Of a DNA stretch of 64,000 nucleotides, positions 9,996 through 21,000 are shown one piece after another; the first letter of the stretch is position 1, and every line of letters starts with the position of its first letter. Under the pieces are notes generated by a model. It saw only the letters and a program-made list of their open reading frames with translations. It searched no databases and was not told where the DNA came from. The DNA is taken from positions 186,001 to 250,000 of the forward strand of contig QCMQ01000001.1 in NCBI GenBank assembly GCA_003213615.1. The letters are read 5' to 3'. A program made the translations under genes and the position numbers. Source of the DNA: Pelagibacteraceae bacterium AG-422-D23. GTDB lineage: Bacteria; Pseudomonadota; Alphaproteobacteria; Pelagibacterales; Pelagibacteraceae.

Positions 9996-10774
9996 TGGTA
10001 CAAATAAGCTTACCAAAAAATTCAGAAGTTAAAAAAGGAAAATACTTTAAGGATAAAACTGGTTCAAAAAATCTAAGAAAAGTTAACATTTATAGATGGG
10101 ATCCATCAACTGGAGATAATCCAAGAATAGATACTTACGAAGTTGATATGGATAATTGTCCTTCAAAAGTTTTAGATATTTTAAATAAAATTAAAAATGA
10201 AATTGATTCTACATTAGCCTACAGAAGATCGTGCGCTCATGGTGTTTGTGGTTCATGCGCTATGAATATGGGAGGTAAAAATGGACTAGCTTGTACAACT
10301 CCTCATGCAGAGATAGATGGTGACATTGATATTTATCCACTACCACATTTAAAAGTCAAAAGAGATTTGATCGGTGATTTAGATGGCTTATATAAACAAT
10401 ATCAATCTATTGAACCTTGGTTAAAAAATAATTCAACAAAACAGACAACAGAAATTTATCAGTCTAAAGAAGATAGAGCAAAGCTTGATGGTGCTTATGA
10501 ATGTATTATGTGTGCCTGTTGTTCTACATCTTGCCCAAGTTATTGGTGGAATGGAGATAAATATTTAGGTCCAGCAGTTTTGCTACAGGCATATAGATGG
10601 ATCATTGATAGTAGAGATGAAGAGAGAAAAGCAAGATTAAAAAAAGTTGCTGATGAATTTAAATTATATAGATGTCATACTATTTTAAATTGTACAAATG
10701 CATGTCCTAAGGGCTTGAATCCAGCAAAAGCTATAGCTGAAATAAAAAAAATGTTAGCAACGGCTAATGTTTAA
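9995..10774 (+). CDS. sdhB: Succinate dehydrogenase iron-sulfur subunit
   Basis: SdhB carries electrons from the flavin in SdhA to ubiquinone through three clusters. The 259-residue protein shows [11 protein letters not shown] plus a downstream Cys in LACTT for the [2Fe-2S] cluster near 76-100. [16 protein letters not shown] supplies the [4Fe-4S] and [14 protein letters not shown] supplies the [3Fe-4S] in the C-terminal half. The ATG overlaps the sdhA stop by one base. After its stop there is a 39-base gap before mmsA, the largest gap within the sdh to lpd block. Confidence 0.98.
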   Translation: MVQISLPKNSEVKKGKYFKDKTGSKNLRKVNIYRWDPSTGDNPRIDTYEVDMDNCPSKVLDILNKIKNEIDSTLAYRRSCAHGVCGSCAMNMGGKNGLACTTPHAEIDGDIDIYPLPHLKVKRDLIGDLDGLYKQYQSIEPWLKNNSTKQTTEIYQSKEDRAKLDGAYECIMCACCSTSCPSYWWNGDKYLGPAVLLQAYRWIIDSRDEERKARLKKVADEFKLYRCHTILNCTNACPKGLNPAKAIAEIKKMLATANV

Positions 10775-10813
10775 ATAGACTATTCGATATTTTTGATCTA
10801 AAACACCGTATTC

Positions 10814-12307
10814 ATGAGATTAATAGAACACTTCGTAAACGGTAAAATAACTTCGGGTTCCTCAGATAAAAAGGGGAAAGTTTTTAATCCAGCAACTGGT
10901 GAACAAGAGTCGGAAGTAAGACTTGCTTCAAAGTCTGATTTAGACAGTACTGTCGAGATAGCAAAAAAAGCATTTGAAACTTGGTCTTTAAAACCTGCAC
11001 TTCAGAGAGCTAGAATAATATTTAAATTTAAAGAATTAATTGAAAAAAATTCTGATGAATTGACTAAATTAATAGTTTCTGAACATGGGAAAGTTTATGA
11101 AGATGCAAGAGGTTCTTTAACTAGAGGACTCGAGGTAGTAGAATTTGCTTGCGGAATTCCACATTTATTAAAAGGCGAGTTTTCTGAAAATGTGGGTACA
11201 AATGTTGATAGTTGGTCAATTAGACAACCATTAGGAGTTGTTGCAGGTATCACGCCATTTAATTTTCCTGCTATGGTACCAATGTGGATGTTTCCAATAG
11301 CAATAGCTTGTGGAAACACTTTTATTCTTAAACCATCAGAAAAAGACCCTTCTTGTGCAATAAGATTGGCTGAACTGCTTTCTGAGGCTGGTCTTCCAGA
11401 AGGAGTATTTAATGTAATTAACGGAGATAAAGAAGCTGTTGATGCAATTTTAGAAAACAAAGATATCAAAGCTGTTAGTTTTGTTGGATCTACCCCTATT
11501 GCTAAATATATTTATGAAAATTCAGCAAAAAATGAAAAAAGAGTTCAAGCTTTAGGTGGAGCAAAAAATCACTTAGTTGTTATGCCAGATTGTGATTTAG
11601 ATGGTGCGGTTAATGGTCTAATGGGTGCTGCTTATGGTTCAGCTGGAGAAAGATGTATGGCTCAATCAGTTGCAGTTGCTGTTGGAGATATTGGAGAGGA
11701 ACTTGTATCAAGATTATCAAAAAAAGCTGAAGCTTTAAAAGTTGGTCCTGGAATGGATAAAGCATCAGAAATGGGGCCTTTAGTTACAAAAGAACATCTA
11801 GAAAAAGTTACAAGTTATGTTGATTTAGGTGTCAAGGAAGGTGCTAAGCTAGTAGTTGATGGCAGAGGTTTAAAACTTCAAGGTTATGAAAATGGTTTCT
11901 ATATAGGTGGATGTTTATTTGATCATGTAAATAAAGATATGAGAATTTATAAAGAAGAAATATTTGGTCCAGTTTTATCAGTTGTTCGAGTAAAAACTTT
12001 TGAAGACGCAGCAAAATTAATTAACGATCATGAGTATGGAAATGGAGTAAGTATTTATACAAGAGATGGAGATGCGGGCAGAACTTTTGCAAGTAAAATT
12101 CAAGTAGGTATGGTTGGAATTAATGTACCCATCCCAGTTCCGATGGCATTTCATAGTTTTGGTGGTTGGAAAAGATCATTATTTGGAGATAGCGGAATGC
12201 ATGGCATGGAAGGAATAAAATTTTATACTAAACTAAAAACTGTAACATCTAGATGGCCCTCAGGTGTCCGATCAAATGCCGAATTTGTTATGCCAACAAT
12301 GAAATAA
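10814..12307 (+). CDS. mmsA: CoA-acylating methylmalonate-semialdehyde dehydrogenase
   Basis: This 497-residue aldehyde dehydrogenase belongs to the CoA-dependent MmsA group, which converts methylmalonate semialdehyde (or malonate semialdehyde) plus CoA and NAD+ to propionyl-CoA (or acetyl-CoA). Seen: GVVAGITPFNFPAMVPMWMF near 139-158, KPSEKDPS near 172, FVGSTPIAKYIYE near 222, and catalytic Cys281 in SAGERCMAQ, a typical MmsA sequence. It lies alone between sdhB and mdh, 9 bases before mdh. Acetaldehyde from DMSP breakdown is a conceivable extra substrate, but that is speculation. Confidence 0.9.
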   Translation: MRLIEHFVNGKITSGSSDKKGKVFNPATGEQESEVRLASKSDLDSTVEIAKKAFETWSLKPALQRARIIFKFKELIEKNSDELTKLIVSEHGKVYEDARGSLTRGLEVVEFACGIPHLLKGEFSENVGTNVDSWSIRQPLGVVAGITPFNFPAMVPMWMFPIAIACGNTFILKPSEKDPSCAIRLAELLSEAGLPEGVFNVINGDKEAVDAILENKDIKAVSFVGSTPIAKYIYENSAKNEKRVQALGGAKNHLVVMPDCDLDGAVNGLMGAAYGSAGERCMAQSVAVAVGDIGEELVSRLSKKAEALKVGPGMDKASEMGPLVTKEHLEKVTSYVDLGVKEGAKLVVDGRGLKLQGYENGFYIGGCLFDHVNKDMRIYKEEIFGPVLSVVRVKTFEDAAKLINDHEYGNGVSIYTRDGDAGRTFASKIQVGMVGINVPIPVPMAFHSFGGWKRSLFGDSGMHGMEGIKFYTKLKTVTSRWPSGVRSNAEFVMPTMK

Positions 12308-12316
12308 AGGAAACAA

Positions 12317-13279
12317 ATGACAAAAATATCTTTAATTGGTGCAGGCCAAATAGGTGGAACTCTTGCACATTTAATAGGAACAAAAGAACTAGTGAATGAA
12401 GTGATTTTATTTGATGTAGCTAGTGGCGTTGCAAAAGGAAAGGCATTAGATATTGCACAATCTTCATCTGTAGATGGGTTTAATGTTAGATTTTCAGGAA
12501 CTGATAACTATGAGGATATAAAAGATTCAGATGTAATTATAATTACAGCAGGTGTTCCAAGAAAACCTGGAATGAGCCGAGATGATCTCCTTGGAATAAA
12601 TTTGAAAATTATTAAACAAGTCGCTGAGGGGGTAAAGAAAAATGCTCCTAAAGCTTTTGTGATTTGTATCACCAATCCTTTAGATGTTATGGTTATGGCA
12701 TTTCAAAAATTTTCAGGCTTGCCATCAAATAAAGTTGTTGGTATGGCAGGTATTTTAGATAGTTCGAGATTTAAATTATTTTTATCATTAGAACTAAATG
12801 TGCCAGTAAGAGAAATTGAGGCAATGGTAATGGGTGGTCATGGTGACACCATGGTTCCTATGCCAAGATTTACAAAAATTTCAGGTAAACCGTTGTTAGA
12901 TCTTGTAAAGGATGGAAAGATTTCTTCAGAAAGAGTTGAGGAAATTAATCAAAGAACAAGAGATGGTGGTGCTGAAATAGTTAAATATTTAGAAAAAGGA
13001 TCAGCCTTTTATGCACCGGCAGCATCAGGTGTTCAAATGGCAGAAGCTTATTTGAATGATCAGAAAAAATTATTACCTTGCGCTGTACAATTAAATGGAG
13101 AATACGGTGTGCAAAATGTTTATGCAGGAGTTCCTGTTGTCATTGGAAAAGATGGTATAGAAAAAATTGAAGAGATTGATTTAGATGAGAAAGAAAAAAA
13201 AGAATTTATGCATTCAATAGATGCGGTAAAAGCTCTATGGGAAGCTGCATCTAATATAGATCCTGATTTATCTAAATAA
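12317..13279 (+). CDS. mdh: Malate dehydrogenase, LDH-like type
   Basis: Mdh oxidises malate to oxaloacetate with NAD+ in the TCA cycle. The 320-residue protein is of the LDH-like class common in alphaproteobacteria. Seen: [13 protein letters not shown] near 6-18, [17 protein letters not shown] near 76-92 with substrate-binding arginines, the NPLDVM motif near 120, and GGHGDTMVP with catalytic His175. AGGAA sits seven bases before the ATG, one of the few clear ribosome-binding sites in the block. It is followed 2 bases later by sucC. Confidence 0.97.
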   Translation: MTKISLIGAGQIGGTLAHLIGTKELVNEVILFDVASGVAKGKALDIAQSSSVDGFNVRFSGTDNYEDIKDSDVIIITAGVPRKPGMSRDDLLGINLKIIKQVAEGVKKNAPKAFVICITNPLDVMVMAFQKFSGLPSNKVVGMAGILDSSRFKLFLSLELNVPVREIEAMVMGGHGDTMVPMPRFTKISGKPLLDLVKDGKISSERVEEINQRTRDGGAEIVKYLEKGSAFYAPAASGVQMAEAYLNDQKKLLPCAVQLNGEYGVQNVYAGVPVVIGKDGIEKIEEIDLDEKEKKEFMHSIDAVKALWEAASNIDPDLSK

Positions 13280-13281
13280 TA

Positions 13282-14442
13282 ATGAATATTCACGAGCATC
13301 AAGCTAAACAAATATTAAAAAAATATGGAGCTGTAGTTCCCCAAGGAGTATTTGCACTTGATGTTGATGAGCTTATTGTAAAAGCAAAAGCACTAAAAAC
13401 TGAGAAATATGTACTTAAAGCGCAAATCTACGCTGGCGGCAGAGGAAAAGCTGGTGGTGTAAAAATTTTAAACTCTATTGAGGAACTAACAGCAGCAGCT
13501 AAAGAATTACTTGGAAAAACACTAGTTACTCATCAAACTGGGCCCGAAGGTAGAGAGGTAAAAAGATTATACGTAGAAGAATCATCAAATATAGATAAAG
13601 AATTTTACTTATCGTGTCTAGTTGATAGAGCAAGTTCTAAAATTGCATTTATATCAAGTGACCAAGGAGGGATGGACATCGAAGAGGTTGCAAGCAGTTC
13701 ACCTGAAAAAATTATAACTACAAAAGTTGATATGGGTGATGAAATTTCTGAGTCAGATTGTGAAAAAATAATTAATATTTTTAATTTAAATGAAGATGCA
13801 AAAAAACAAGCAATAACATTAATTAAATCAATATATAGAATGTTTGTGAGTACTGATGCAAACATGGTTGAAGTAAATCCATTAATTTTGACAAAAGAGG
13901 AAAAAATTGTTTGTTTAGATGCAAAAGTTAATTTCGATTCTAACGCTTTATTCAGGCATCCAGAAATTGTTGAATTAAGAGATTTAAATGAGGAAGATCC
14001 TACTGAGATAGAAGCTAGCAAGCATGATCTTGCATATATCAAGCTAGATGGAAGTATAGGCTGTATGGTGAATGGAGCAGGATTAGCTATGGCAACAATG
14101 GATATAATTAAATTGTATGGTAAAGAGCCAGCAAATTTTTTAGATGTAGGCGGTGGTGCATCCAAAGAAAAAGTATCTGCTGCATTAAAAATTATTCTTT
14201 CAGATAAAAATGTTAAAGGTATTTTAATAAATATTTTTGGAGGAATTATGCGATGCGATGTTCTTGCTCAAGGAGTAGTTGATGCAGCTAAGGAAATAAA
14301 TATAAGTGTTCCTTTAGTTGTACGATTAGCAGGTACAAATTTCAAGGAAGGAAAAGAAATTCTTGATAATTCTGGATTAAAATTAATTTCTGCAGAAAAT
14401 TTAGATGATGCTGCTAAGAAAATTGTTGAGGCGATAAAATAA
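13282..14442 (+). CDS. sucC: Succinyl-CoA synthetase beta subunit
   Basis: SucC with SucD interconverts succinyl-CoA and succinate with substrate-level phosphorylation of ADP or GDP. The 386 residues match the beta subunit. The N-terminal ATP-grasp domain starts [16 protein letters not shown], with [16 protein letters not shown] near 46-61; the C-terminal CoA-ligase domain has GGGASKEKV near 291 and [11 protein letters not shown] near 315. It lies 2 bases after mdh and 1 base before sucD. The nucleotide preference cannot be decided by eye. Confidence 0.97.
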   Translation: MNIHEHQAKQILKKYGAVVPQGVFALDVDELIVKAKALKTEKYVLKAQIYAGGRGKAGGVKILNSIEELTAAAKELLGKTLVTHQTGPEGREVKRLYVEESSNIDKEFYLSCLVDRASSKIAFISSDQGGMDIEEVASSSPEKIITTKVDMGDEISESDCEKIINIFNLNEDAKKQAITLIKSIYRMFVSTDANMVEVNPLILTKEEKIVCLDAKVNFDSNALFRHPEIVELRDLNEEDPTEIEASKHDLAYIKLDGSIGCMVNGAGLAMATMDIIKLYGKEPANFLDVGGGASKEKVSAALKIILSDKNVKGILINIFGGIMRCDVLAQGVVDAAKEINISVPLVVRLAGTNFKEGKEILDNSGLKLISAENLDDAAKKIVEAIK

Positions 14443-14443
14443 A

Positions 14444-15319
14444 ATGTCGGTTTTGGTAAATAAAAACACTAAAGTAATTTGTCAGGGATTTACTGGTTCA
14501 CACGGAACATTTCATTCAGAGCAGGCTATAAAATATGGAACCAACCTTGTTGGTGGAGTAACGCCAAAGAAAGGTGGACAAAAACATTTAGACAGACCAG
14601 TTTTTAATAGCGTTTTAGAGGCAAAAAATGAAGTAGGAGCAGATGCAACTATGATTTATGTACCTGCTAAATTTGCTGCAGCAGCAATCATTGAAGCTAT
14701 TGATGCATCAATTGAACTTATTGTTTGTATAACAGAGGGAATTCCAATTCAGGATATGCTTAAGGTAAGACAAAAATTAACTGGCTCTAATAGCAGATTA
14801 ATTGGACCTAATTGTCCAGGAATAATAACACCAGATGAATGTAAAATTGGGATTATGCCAGGAAGTATTCACAAAAGAGGAAGTGTTGGAATTGTATCAA
14901 GGTCAGGAACATTGACATATGAAGCAGTAGCACAAACTACTGAAAATGGACTTGGTCAATCAACTTGTATTGGTATTGGTGGTGATCCTATTAATGGAAC
15001 AAATTTTATAGATTGTTTAGATTTATTTTTAAATGATGATGAAACAGAATCTATTTTAATGATAGGTGAAATTGGAGGAACAGCCGAAGAAGAAGCGGCT
15101 GACTTTATAAAAAATCATAAGATTCAAAAACCAATAGTTGGATTTATCGCTGGAATTACTGCTCCTCCAGGAAGGAGAATGGGGCATGCTGGTGCTATTA
15201 TATCAGGTGGCAAGGGTGGAGCTGAAGATAAAATAAAAAAAATGGAAGAATGTGGTATTACAGTTGCCAAATCACCATCAATTATTGGAAAAACTTTATT
15301 TGATAAACTGTCTAATTGA
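14444..15319 (+). CDS. sucD: Succinyl-CoA synthetase alpha subunit
   Basis: SucD binds CoA and carries the phosphohistidine of succinyl-CoA synthetase. The 291 residues are typical. Seen: the CoA-binding Rossmann start [19 protein letters not shown] near 11-29, [10 protein letters not shown] near 123, and [17 protein letters not shown] with the likely phosphorylated His248. Its stop overlaps a possible promoter for sucA. The 35-base gap after it is the only sizeable interruption between mdh and lpd. Confidence 0.97.
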   Translation: MSVLVNKNTKVICQGFTGSHGTFHSEQAIKYGTNLVGGVTPKKGGQKHLDRPVFNSVLEAKNEVGADATMIYVPAKFAAAAIIEAIDASIELIVCITEGIPIQDMLKVRQKLTGSNSRLIGPNCPGIITPDECKIGIMPGSIHKRGSVGIVSRSGTLTYEAVAQTTENGLGQSTCIGIGGDPINGTNFIDCLDLFLNDDETESILMIGEIGGTAEEEAADFIKNHKIQKPIVGFIAGITAPPGRRMGHAGAIISGGKGGAEDKIKKMEECGITVAKSPSIIGKTLFDKLSN

Positions 15320-15345
15320 AAAAAAATATTAGAGGGATATATTAA
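15316..15345 (+). promoter_or_regulatory. Possible internal promoter before sucA
   Basis: TTGAAA at 15316-15321 is followed after 18 bases by TATTAA at 15340-15345. Initiation about seven bases downstream would leave a leader of only 2-3 bases before the sucA ATG at 15355. A GAGGG at 15332-15336 is about 18 bases from the ATG, too far to act as a normal ribosome-binding site. In AT-rich DNA such hexamers occur by chance, so confidence is low. Confidence 0.3.
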
Positions 15346-15354
15346 ATAAAAAAG

Positions 15355-18273
15355 ATGTCTTCATCAAAAAATCTTGATTTCGAAAAAACTTCATTTTTAA
15401 ACAAATCTAATAGTGCATTTATAGAAGAAATGTATTTAAAGTTTGTAAATAAAGATGCTGATCTTCCAGAAAGTTGGGCAAATTATTTTGAGGGAATTGG
15501 TGAAGAATTAAATGTTATAGCAAAAGAAATTAATGGTCCATCATGGGGACCTACTAAAAAAAAGATTGATATTGATGAATTACAAAAAAAAATAGAAGAA
15601 CAAGATAAAAATAATTTTAATAATGTCAAATTAGACACTTCAGAAAAATTTAATTTTCAATTACTTGCTGACTCAAATAAAGATTCTATCAGTGCTGTAG
15701 CATTAATTAGAGCATATAGACTAAGAGGACATTTATTAGCAGATCTTGATCCTTTAGAAATGAGAGAGTCAGAATATCTAGATGAGCTTCATCCAGATTT
15801 TTACGGTTTTAAAAAAGAAAATTACGATAAGAAAATTTTTCTAAACGGGGTAATCAATCGTAAATATGCAAATATAAGAGAAATACTTAAGTTTATGAAG
15901 AAAACCTACTGTGGAAAAATAGGTTATGAGTTCATGCATATTTCAAACCCAGATGAAAGAAAGTGGTTTAGGGACAGGATAGAGCAAGATAAAAATGCAC
16001 TTCAATTTACAAAAAATGGTAAAGAGGCAATTTTAAATAAATTGGTACAGGCAGAAGGATTTGAAAAATTTTTAGCTACAAAGTATGTGGGAACAAAAAG
16101 ATTTGGTTTAGATGGTGGCGAAAGTTTAATACCTGCTCTTGAACAAATAATAAAAATTGGTGGTCAAAATAATATAAAAGAAGTTAAAATAGGTATGTCT
16201 CATAGAGGTAGGCTTAACGTTTTGGCAAACGTTTTACAAAAATCTTACAAAAAAATTTTTAATGAGTTTGCTGGTGAGTTTAGTACTGATTCTGAAGATG
16301 GTGCTGGAGATGTAAAATATCATCTTGGAGCATCGTCTGATAGAGAATTTGATGGAAATTCAGTACATGTTAGTTTAACAGATAATCCTTCTCATTTAGA
16401 AGCTGTTAACCCAGTTGTTTTAGGTCAAACAAGAGCCAAACAATTTTTTCATAAAGACCGTGAAAGAAATAAAGTTATACCTATTCTCATTCATGGGGAT
16501 GCAGCCTTTGCTGGCCAAGGAGTTGTAGCAGAATGTTTTGCAATGTCTGGACTACCAGGACATAACACTGGAGGAACAATTCATATTATTGTTAATAACC
16601 AGATAGGATTTACTACTAGTCCAAGATTTGCGAGGTCTTCACCTTATCCATCTGATGTTGCAAAAATGGTAGAGGCTCCAATTCTTCATGTTAATGGTGA
16701 TGATCCAGAAGCAGTTGTTTATGCAACTAGAATAGCAACAGAATTTCGATTAAAATTTAACAGAGACGTTGTAGTAGATTTAATTTGTTATAGAAGATTT
16801 GGACATAATGAGGGAGATGAGCCTTCATTTACTCAACCATTAATGTATAAAAAAATTAGATCTCATCCCAGTGTTTACAAAATTTATGGAAATAAATTAG
16901 TAAACGAAAAATCTATAACTGAAGAATTATTAAATCAAAATGTTAAATCATTTAAAGATTTACTTGATGAACAATACAAAAGTGCAAAAGATTATAAACC
17001 TAAAATAGAATGGTTTGAGGGAACATGGTCAAGATATAAACCTGAAAGAGGTAAAGATAAGAGGGGTATAACAGGTTTCAATGAAAATAAATTAAAAATA
17101 ATCTCAGGTAAAATAAATGGTATTCCTGAGGAAAAAAATATTCACAAGACTATCTCTAAAATATTTAATGCCAGAAAAGAAAGTATCGAAAAAGGTACTG
17201 GAATCGATTGGTCTTCAGCTGAATCTTTAGCTTTTGGATCTTTGCTAGAAGAGGGATATCCAGTTAGGCTTGTAGGACAAGACTCTGGAAGAGGAACATT
17301 CAGTCAACGACATTCTGTTTTAAGAAATCAAATAGATAATTCTAGGTACATTCCTCTTAATAATATTTCTAAAAATCAAAAGCAATTTGAAGTAGTAGAT
17401 AGTTTTTTATCTGAACTTGCGGTTTTAGGTTTTGAATATGGTTATAGTTTAGTAGAGCCAAACACACTTACTCTTTGGGAAGCACAATTCGGTGACTTTG
17501 CTAACGGAGCTCAAGTAGTAATTGATCAATTTATTGCATCTGGTGAGAGAAAATGGAATAGAGCATCTGGTATAGTAATGTTGTTACCTCACGGATATGA
17601 AGGACAAGGACCAGAACATTCTTCAGCAAGATTAGAAAGATTTTTACAACTATGCTCAAACGATAATATGCAAGTAATGAACTGTACAACCCCAGCAAAT
17701 TATTTTCATGCTTTAAGAAGACAAATGCATAGGAGTTTCAGAAAGCCACTAATCATAATGACACCAAAATCATTATTAAGAAATAAGTATTGTGTTTCAA
17801 ATTTAGAAGATTTTAACAAAAAAAATACTTTCCATAGAGTATTGTGGGATCATGCTATAGATCCTAAGTCTAAAGGATTTATTAAACTAAAAGAAAGTTC
17901 TAAAATAAGAAAAGTAATTCTTTGTTCTGGAAAAGTATATTTTGATTTGTTAGACGCCAGAGAAAAGCTTAAAAGAGATGATGTAGTGATGTATAGAATT
18001 GAACAATTGTATCCATTTCCAGCAAAAGCTTTGGTTAAGGAGTTAAAACCGTACTCTAAAAATGCTGAATTCTTTTGGTGTCAAGAAGAACCAAAAAATA
18101 TGGGTGCTTGGTTTTCAGTTAGAGATTATATCCAATGGACATTAGACACTTTAAAGGCTAATAATAATAAAATTTCTTATATAGGAAGAAGCCCAGACGC
18201 AACTCCTGCAACAGGATATGCCAAAAGGCATAATTCTCAACAACAAGAAATAATTAACAAGGTATTTGATTAA
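15355..18273 (+). CDS. sucA: 2-oxoglutarate dehydrogenase E1 component
   Basis: SucA is the thiamine-diphosphate enzyme that decarboxylates 2-oxoglutarate and passes the succinyl group to the lipoyl arm of SucB. The 972-residue length fits. Seen: an N-terminal E2-binding segment ([13 protein letters not shown] near 22-34), [12 protein letters not shown] near 280, [15 protein letters not shown] with [10 protein letters not shown] near 383-423 for ThDP binding, and the C-terminal [16 protein letters not shown] and [20 protein letters not shown] region. It is followed by sucB after 5 bases and lpd after that, giving the complete complex in one run. Confidence 0.98.
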   Translation: MSSSKNLDFEKTSFLNKSNSAFIEEMYLKFVNKDADLPESWANYFEGIGEELNVIAKEINGPSWGPTKKKIDIDELQKKIEEQDKNNFNNVKLDTSEKFNFQLLADSNKDSISAVALIRAYRLRGHLLADLDPLEMRESEYLDELHPDFYGFKKENYDKKIFLNGVINRKYANIREILKFMKKTYCGKIGYEFMHISNPDERKWFRDRIEQDKNALQFTKNGKEAILNKLVQAEGFEKFLATKYVGTKRFGLDGGESLIPALEQIIKIGGQNNIKEVKIGMSHRGRLNVLANVLQKSYKKIFNEFAGEFSTDSEDGAGDVKYHLGASSDREFDGNSVHVSLTDNPSHLEAVNPVVLGQTRAKQFFHKDRERNKVIPILIHGDAAFAGQGVVAECFAMSGLPGHNTGGTIHIIVNNQIGFTTSPRFARSSPYPSDVAKMVEAPILHVNGDDPEAVVYATRIATEFRLKFNRDVVVDLICYRRFGHNEGDEPSFTQPLMYKKIRSHPSVYKIYGNKLVNEKSITEELLNQNVKSFKDLLDEQYKSAKDYKPKIEWFEGTWSRYKPERGKDKRGITGFNENKLKIISGKINGIPEEKNIHKTISKIFNARKESIEKGTGIDWSSAESLAFGSLLEEGYPVRLVGQDSGRGTFSQRHSVLRNQIDNSRYIPLNNISKNQKQFEVVDSFLSELAVLGFEYGYSLVEPNTLTLWEAQFGDFANGAQVVIDQFIASGERKWNRASGIVMLLPHGYEGQGPEHSSARLERFLQLCSNDNMQVMNCTTPANYFHALRRQMHRSFRKPLIIMTPKSLLRNKYCVSNLEDFNKKNTFHRVLWDHAIDPKSKGFIKLKESSKIRKVILCSGKVYFDLLDAREKLKRDDVVMYRIEQLYPFPAKALVKELKPYSKNAEFFWCQEEPKNMGAWFSVRDYIQWTLDTLKANNNKISYIGRSPDATPATGYAKRHNSQQQEIINKVFD

Positions 18274-18278
18274 TTTTA

Positions 18279-19577
18279 ATGAGTGAAAAAATAGTAGTCC
18301 CAGTTCTTGGTGAAAGTATAACAGAAGCGACTGTTGCAAAATGGTTAAAAAACGCAGGTGATACAGTCGAAGCAGATGAGCCAATTGTAGAACTTGAGAC
18401 AGACAAAGTAAATTTAGAAGTGCCATCTCCAATTTCTGGTGTGTTAACAGAGATAAATTCACAAGATGGATCAGTCGTTGAAGTGGGAGCATTATTAGGC
18501 TCTGTATCAGCAGAAGGTGGAGCGGTTAAATCTACGCCACAAACCCAAAAAGAAATCAAGCTAGAGGAAATAGTTCCTGCAGAGAGCAATGTAATAAAAT
18601 TAGATGCAAATAAAAAAGAACCAAAAGTATTTGAAGAAAAAGATATAGAAAAACCCAAAGAGAAACCATTGGTTTTAACTGAGGAAGTTAAACCAGATGT
18701 TGCTCCAAAAAGAAATGTTAATCCAGCCTTGTCTCCAGCAGTGAGAAAAATAGTAACTGAAAATAATATCGATATTAATTCAATTCAAGGTTCAGGAAAA
18801 GATGGGAGAGTTTTAAAAGGAGATTTAATAAGTTTGATGGGTGCAAATCCAAAACCATCTGAAAGAAAAATTCAATATGGTGAAGAAGAACGAATTAAGA
18901 TGACAAGGTTGAGACAAACTATTGCAAAAAGATTAAAGCAAGCTCAAGAGAATGCCGCTCTTTTAACAACATTTAACGAGGTTGATATGAGTAGTGTTAT
19001 GGAAATGAGGAAAGAAAATCAAGAGGATTTCCAATCTCGTTATGGGATAAAATTAGGATTTATGTCTTTCTTTGTAAAAGCATGTGTAGTTGCTTTAAAA
19101 AATTTCCCTGCGGTGAATGCTGAAATAGACGGAGATGAGATTATCTATAAAAACTATTACAATATTAGCTTTGCTGTCGGAACAGATAAGGGTTTGGTTG
19201 TTCCAGTTTTGAGAAATGCAGATGAATTATCCTTTGCTGATATTGAAAAAAATATTAAAGAAATTTCAGAAAAAGCACGAGATGGAAAGCTAACGATTGA
19301 AGATCTTCAGGGAGGAACATTTACAATAAGCAATGGAGGTGTGTATGGGTCTATGCTTTCAACCCCAATACTAAATTTACCTCAATCTGGAGTGTTGGGC
19401 ATGCATAATATAGTGGAAAGACCTGTTGTTGTAGACGGTGAAATCAAAATAAGACCAATTATGTATTTAGCATTATCATATGATCACAGAATTATTGATG
19501 GAAAAGAATCTGTATCTTTCCTTAAAATGATTAAAGAAAACTTAGAAGACCCTAGAAGGTTGTTTTTAGATATTTAA
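18279..19577 (+). CDS. sucB: 2-oxoglutarate dehydrogenase E2, dihydrolipoyl succinyltransferase
   Basis: SucB forms the core of the 2-oxoglutarate dehydrogenase complex and transfers the succinyl group to CoA. The 432-residue protein has one lipoyl domain (residues about 2-76, lipoyl Lys43 in ETDKVNLE), a flexible charged linker, and a peripheral subunit-binding domain near 145-181 ([10 protein letters not shown]). The acyltransferase domain ends with the catalytic SYDHRIIDG near 403-411. It lies 5 bases after sucA and abuts lpd with no gap. Confidence 0.97.
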   Translation: MSEKIVVPVLGESITEATVAKWLKNAGDTVEADEPIVELETDKVNLEVPSPISGVLTEINSQDGSVVEVGALLGSVSAEGGAVKSTPQTQKEIKLEEIVPAESNVIKLDANKKEPKVFEEKDIEKPKEKPLVLTEEVKPDVAPKRNVNPALSPAVRKIVTENNIDINSIQGSGKDGRVLKGDLISLMGANPKPSERKIQYGEEERIKMTRLRQTIAKRLKQAQENAALLTTFNEVDMSSVMEMRKENQEDFQSRYGIKLGFMSFFVKACVVALKNFPAVNAEIDGDEIIYKNYYNISFAVGTDKGLVVPVLRNADELSFADIEKNIKEISEKARDGKLTIEDLQGGTFTISNGGVYGSMLSTPILNLPQSGVLGMHNIVERPVVVDGEIKIRPIMYLALSYDHRIIDGKESVSFLKMIKENLEDPRRLFLDI

Positions 19578-20978
19578 ATGTCAGAAAAATTTCAAGCTGT
19601 AGTTATTGGAGGTGGACCGGGTGGTTATGTGTGCGCAATCAGACTTGCTCAATTAGGATTAAAAACTGCATGTATAGAGTCTAGAGGGTCTTTGGGAGGC
19701 ACTTGTTTAAATGTTGGTTGCATTCCATCAAAAAGCTTACTTAATCTGTCTGAAGAATTTCATAAAATAAAAAGTTTAGCAAACAAAGGTATTGAAGTTG
19801 GTGAAGTAAAATTAAATTTAGACAAAATGATGAAAAGCAAAGATAAAGCTGTAACCGTTCTTACAAAAGGTGTTGAGTTTCTTTTGAAAAAAAACAAAGT
19901 TACTTATTTTAAAGGACACGGAAGTTTTAAATCTAAAAATGAAATTTTAATAAAGGATGATAAAAATAAAGAAAACATCATCCAAACAGAAAAAACAGTT
20001 ATTGCAACAGGATCAGTTCCAGTTTCATTACCAGGAATAGAAATAGATGAGAAAACAATTGTCTCATCAACAGGTGCTTTAAAGTTAGAAAAGGTACCTA
20101 AGAAAATGGTAGTAGTAGGAGGAGGCTATATAGGATTGGAAATGGGATCTGTATGGTCAAGACTTGGAGCAGAAGTGCAAGTTGTTGAATTTTTAGATCA
20201 TATTACACCTGGAATGGATAAAGAAATCTCTTCAGAATTTATGAAAATTTTAAAAAAACAGGGAATGAAATTTAATATGCAAAATAAAGTTGAAACAATT
20301 AAAAAAAATGCAGCAGGTGCAGTGGTTTCAACAGTAGATAAAGATGGTAATAAAAATAATTTTGAGTGTGATGTTGTTTTGATTTCTGTTGGCAGAAAAC
20401 CTAATACAGATGGTTTGAATTTAGAGTCAGTAGGAGTAGATCTTGATGAAAGAAATAGAATTAAAACTGATAAAATTTTTAAGACTAACGTTGAAAACAT
20501 TTATGCAATAGGCGATGTAATTGTTGGTCCAATGCTTGCACATAAAGCGGAGGACGAAGGTATAGCAGTTGCAGAAAACATAGTTGGTCAATCTGGACAT
20601 GTAAATTACGATACAATCCCTGGAGTAGTTTACACAACACCAGAAGTAGCATCAATTGGTAAAACTGAGGAACAATTAAAAGAATCAAATAAAAAATATA
20701 AAGTAGGGAAATTTTCATTTATGGCTAATTCAAGAGCTAAGGCAATAGATGATGCAGAAGGTTTTGTTAAAATATTAGCTGATGAGAAAACAGATAAAGT
20801 ATTAGGTGCACATATAATTGGACCTCATGCAGGAGAATTAATTGCAGAGATAGGTGTTGCAATGGAATTTGGTGCAAGTGCAGAAGATATCGCCCGAACT
20901 TGTCATGCTCATCCAACGTTTTCTGAAGCAGTTAAAGAAGCTGCTTTATCAGTAGATAAAAGAGCAATACACTCTTAA
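19578..20978 (+). CDS. lpd: Dihydrolipoamide dehydrogenase (E3)
   Basis: Lpd re-oxidises the dihydrolipoyl arm with FAD and NAD+. The 466-residue protein shows an FAD fold at [13 protein letters not shown] (8-20), the redox disulfide [11 protein letters not shown] with Cys43 and Cys48, and a NAD fold at [16 protein letters not shown] near 178-193. [19 protein letters not shown] near 311-329 and the catalytic HAHPTFSEA near the C-terminus are also present. Its ATG immediately follows the sucB stop. Besides the 2-oxoglutarate complex it may serve pyruvate dehydrogenase or glycine cleavage. Confidence 0.97.
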   Translation: MSEKFQAVVIGGGPGGYVCAIRLAQLGLKTACIESRGSLGGTCLNVGCIPSKSLLNLSEEFHKIKSLANKGIEVGEVKLNLDKMMKSKDKAVTVLTKGVEFLLKKNKVTYFKGHGSFKSKNEILIKDDKNKENIIQTEKTVIATGSVPVSLPGIEIDEKTIVSSTGALKLEKVPKKMVVVGGGYIGLEMGSVWSRLGAEVQVVEFLDHITPGMDKEISSEFMKILKKQGMKFNMQNKVETIKKNAAGAVVSTVDKDGNKNNFECDVVLISVGRKPNTDGLNLESVGVDLDERNRIKTDKIFKTNVENIYAIGDVIVGPMLAHKAEDEGIAVAENIVGQSGHVNYDTIPGVVYTTPEVASIGKTEEQLKESNKKYKVGKFSFMANSRAKAIDDAEGFVKILADEKTDKVLGAHIIGPHAGELIAEIGVAMEFGASAEDIARTCHAHPTFSEAVKEAALSVDKRAIHS

Positions 20979-21000
20979 TTTTTTTTCATATTATAAAAAT

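Noticed and set aside
13605-14165. Long minus-strand open frame opposite sucC
   Set aside because: It is a shadow of sucC with no recognisable protein features; similar shadows lie opposite mmsA, lpd and other genes.
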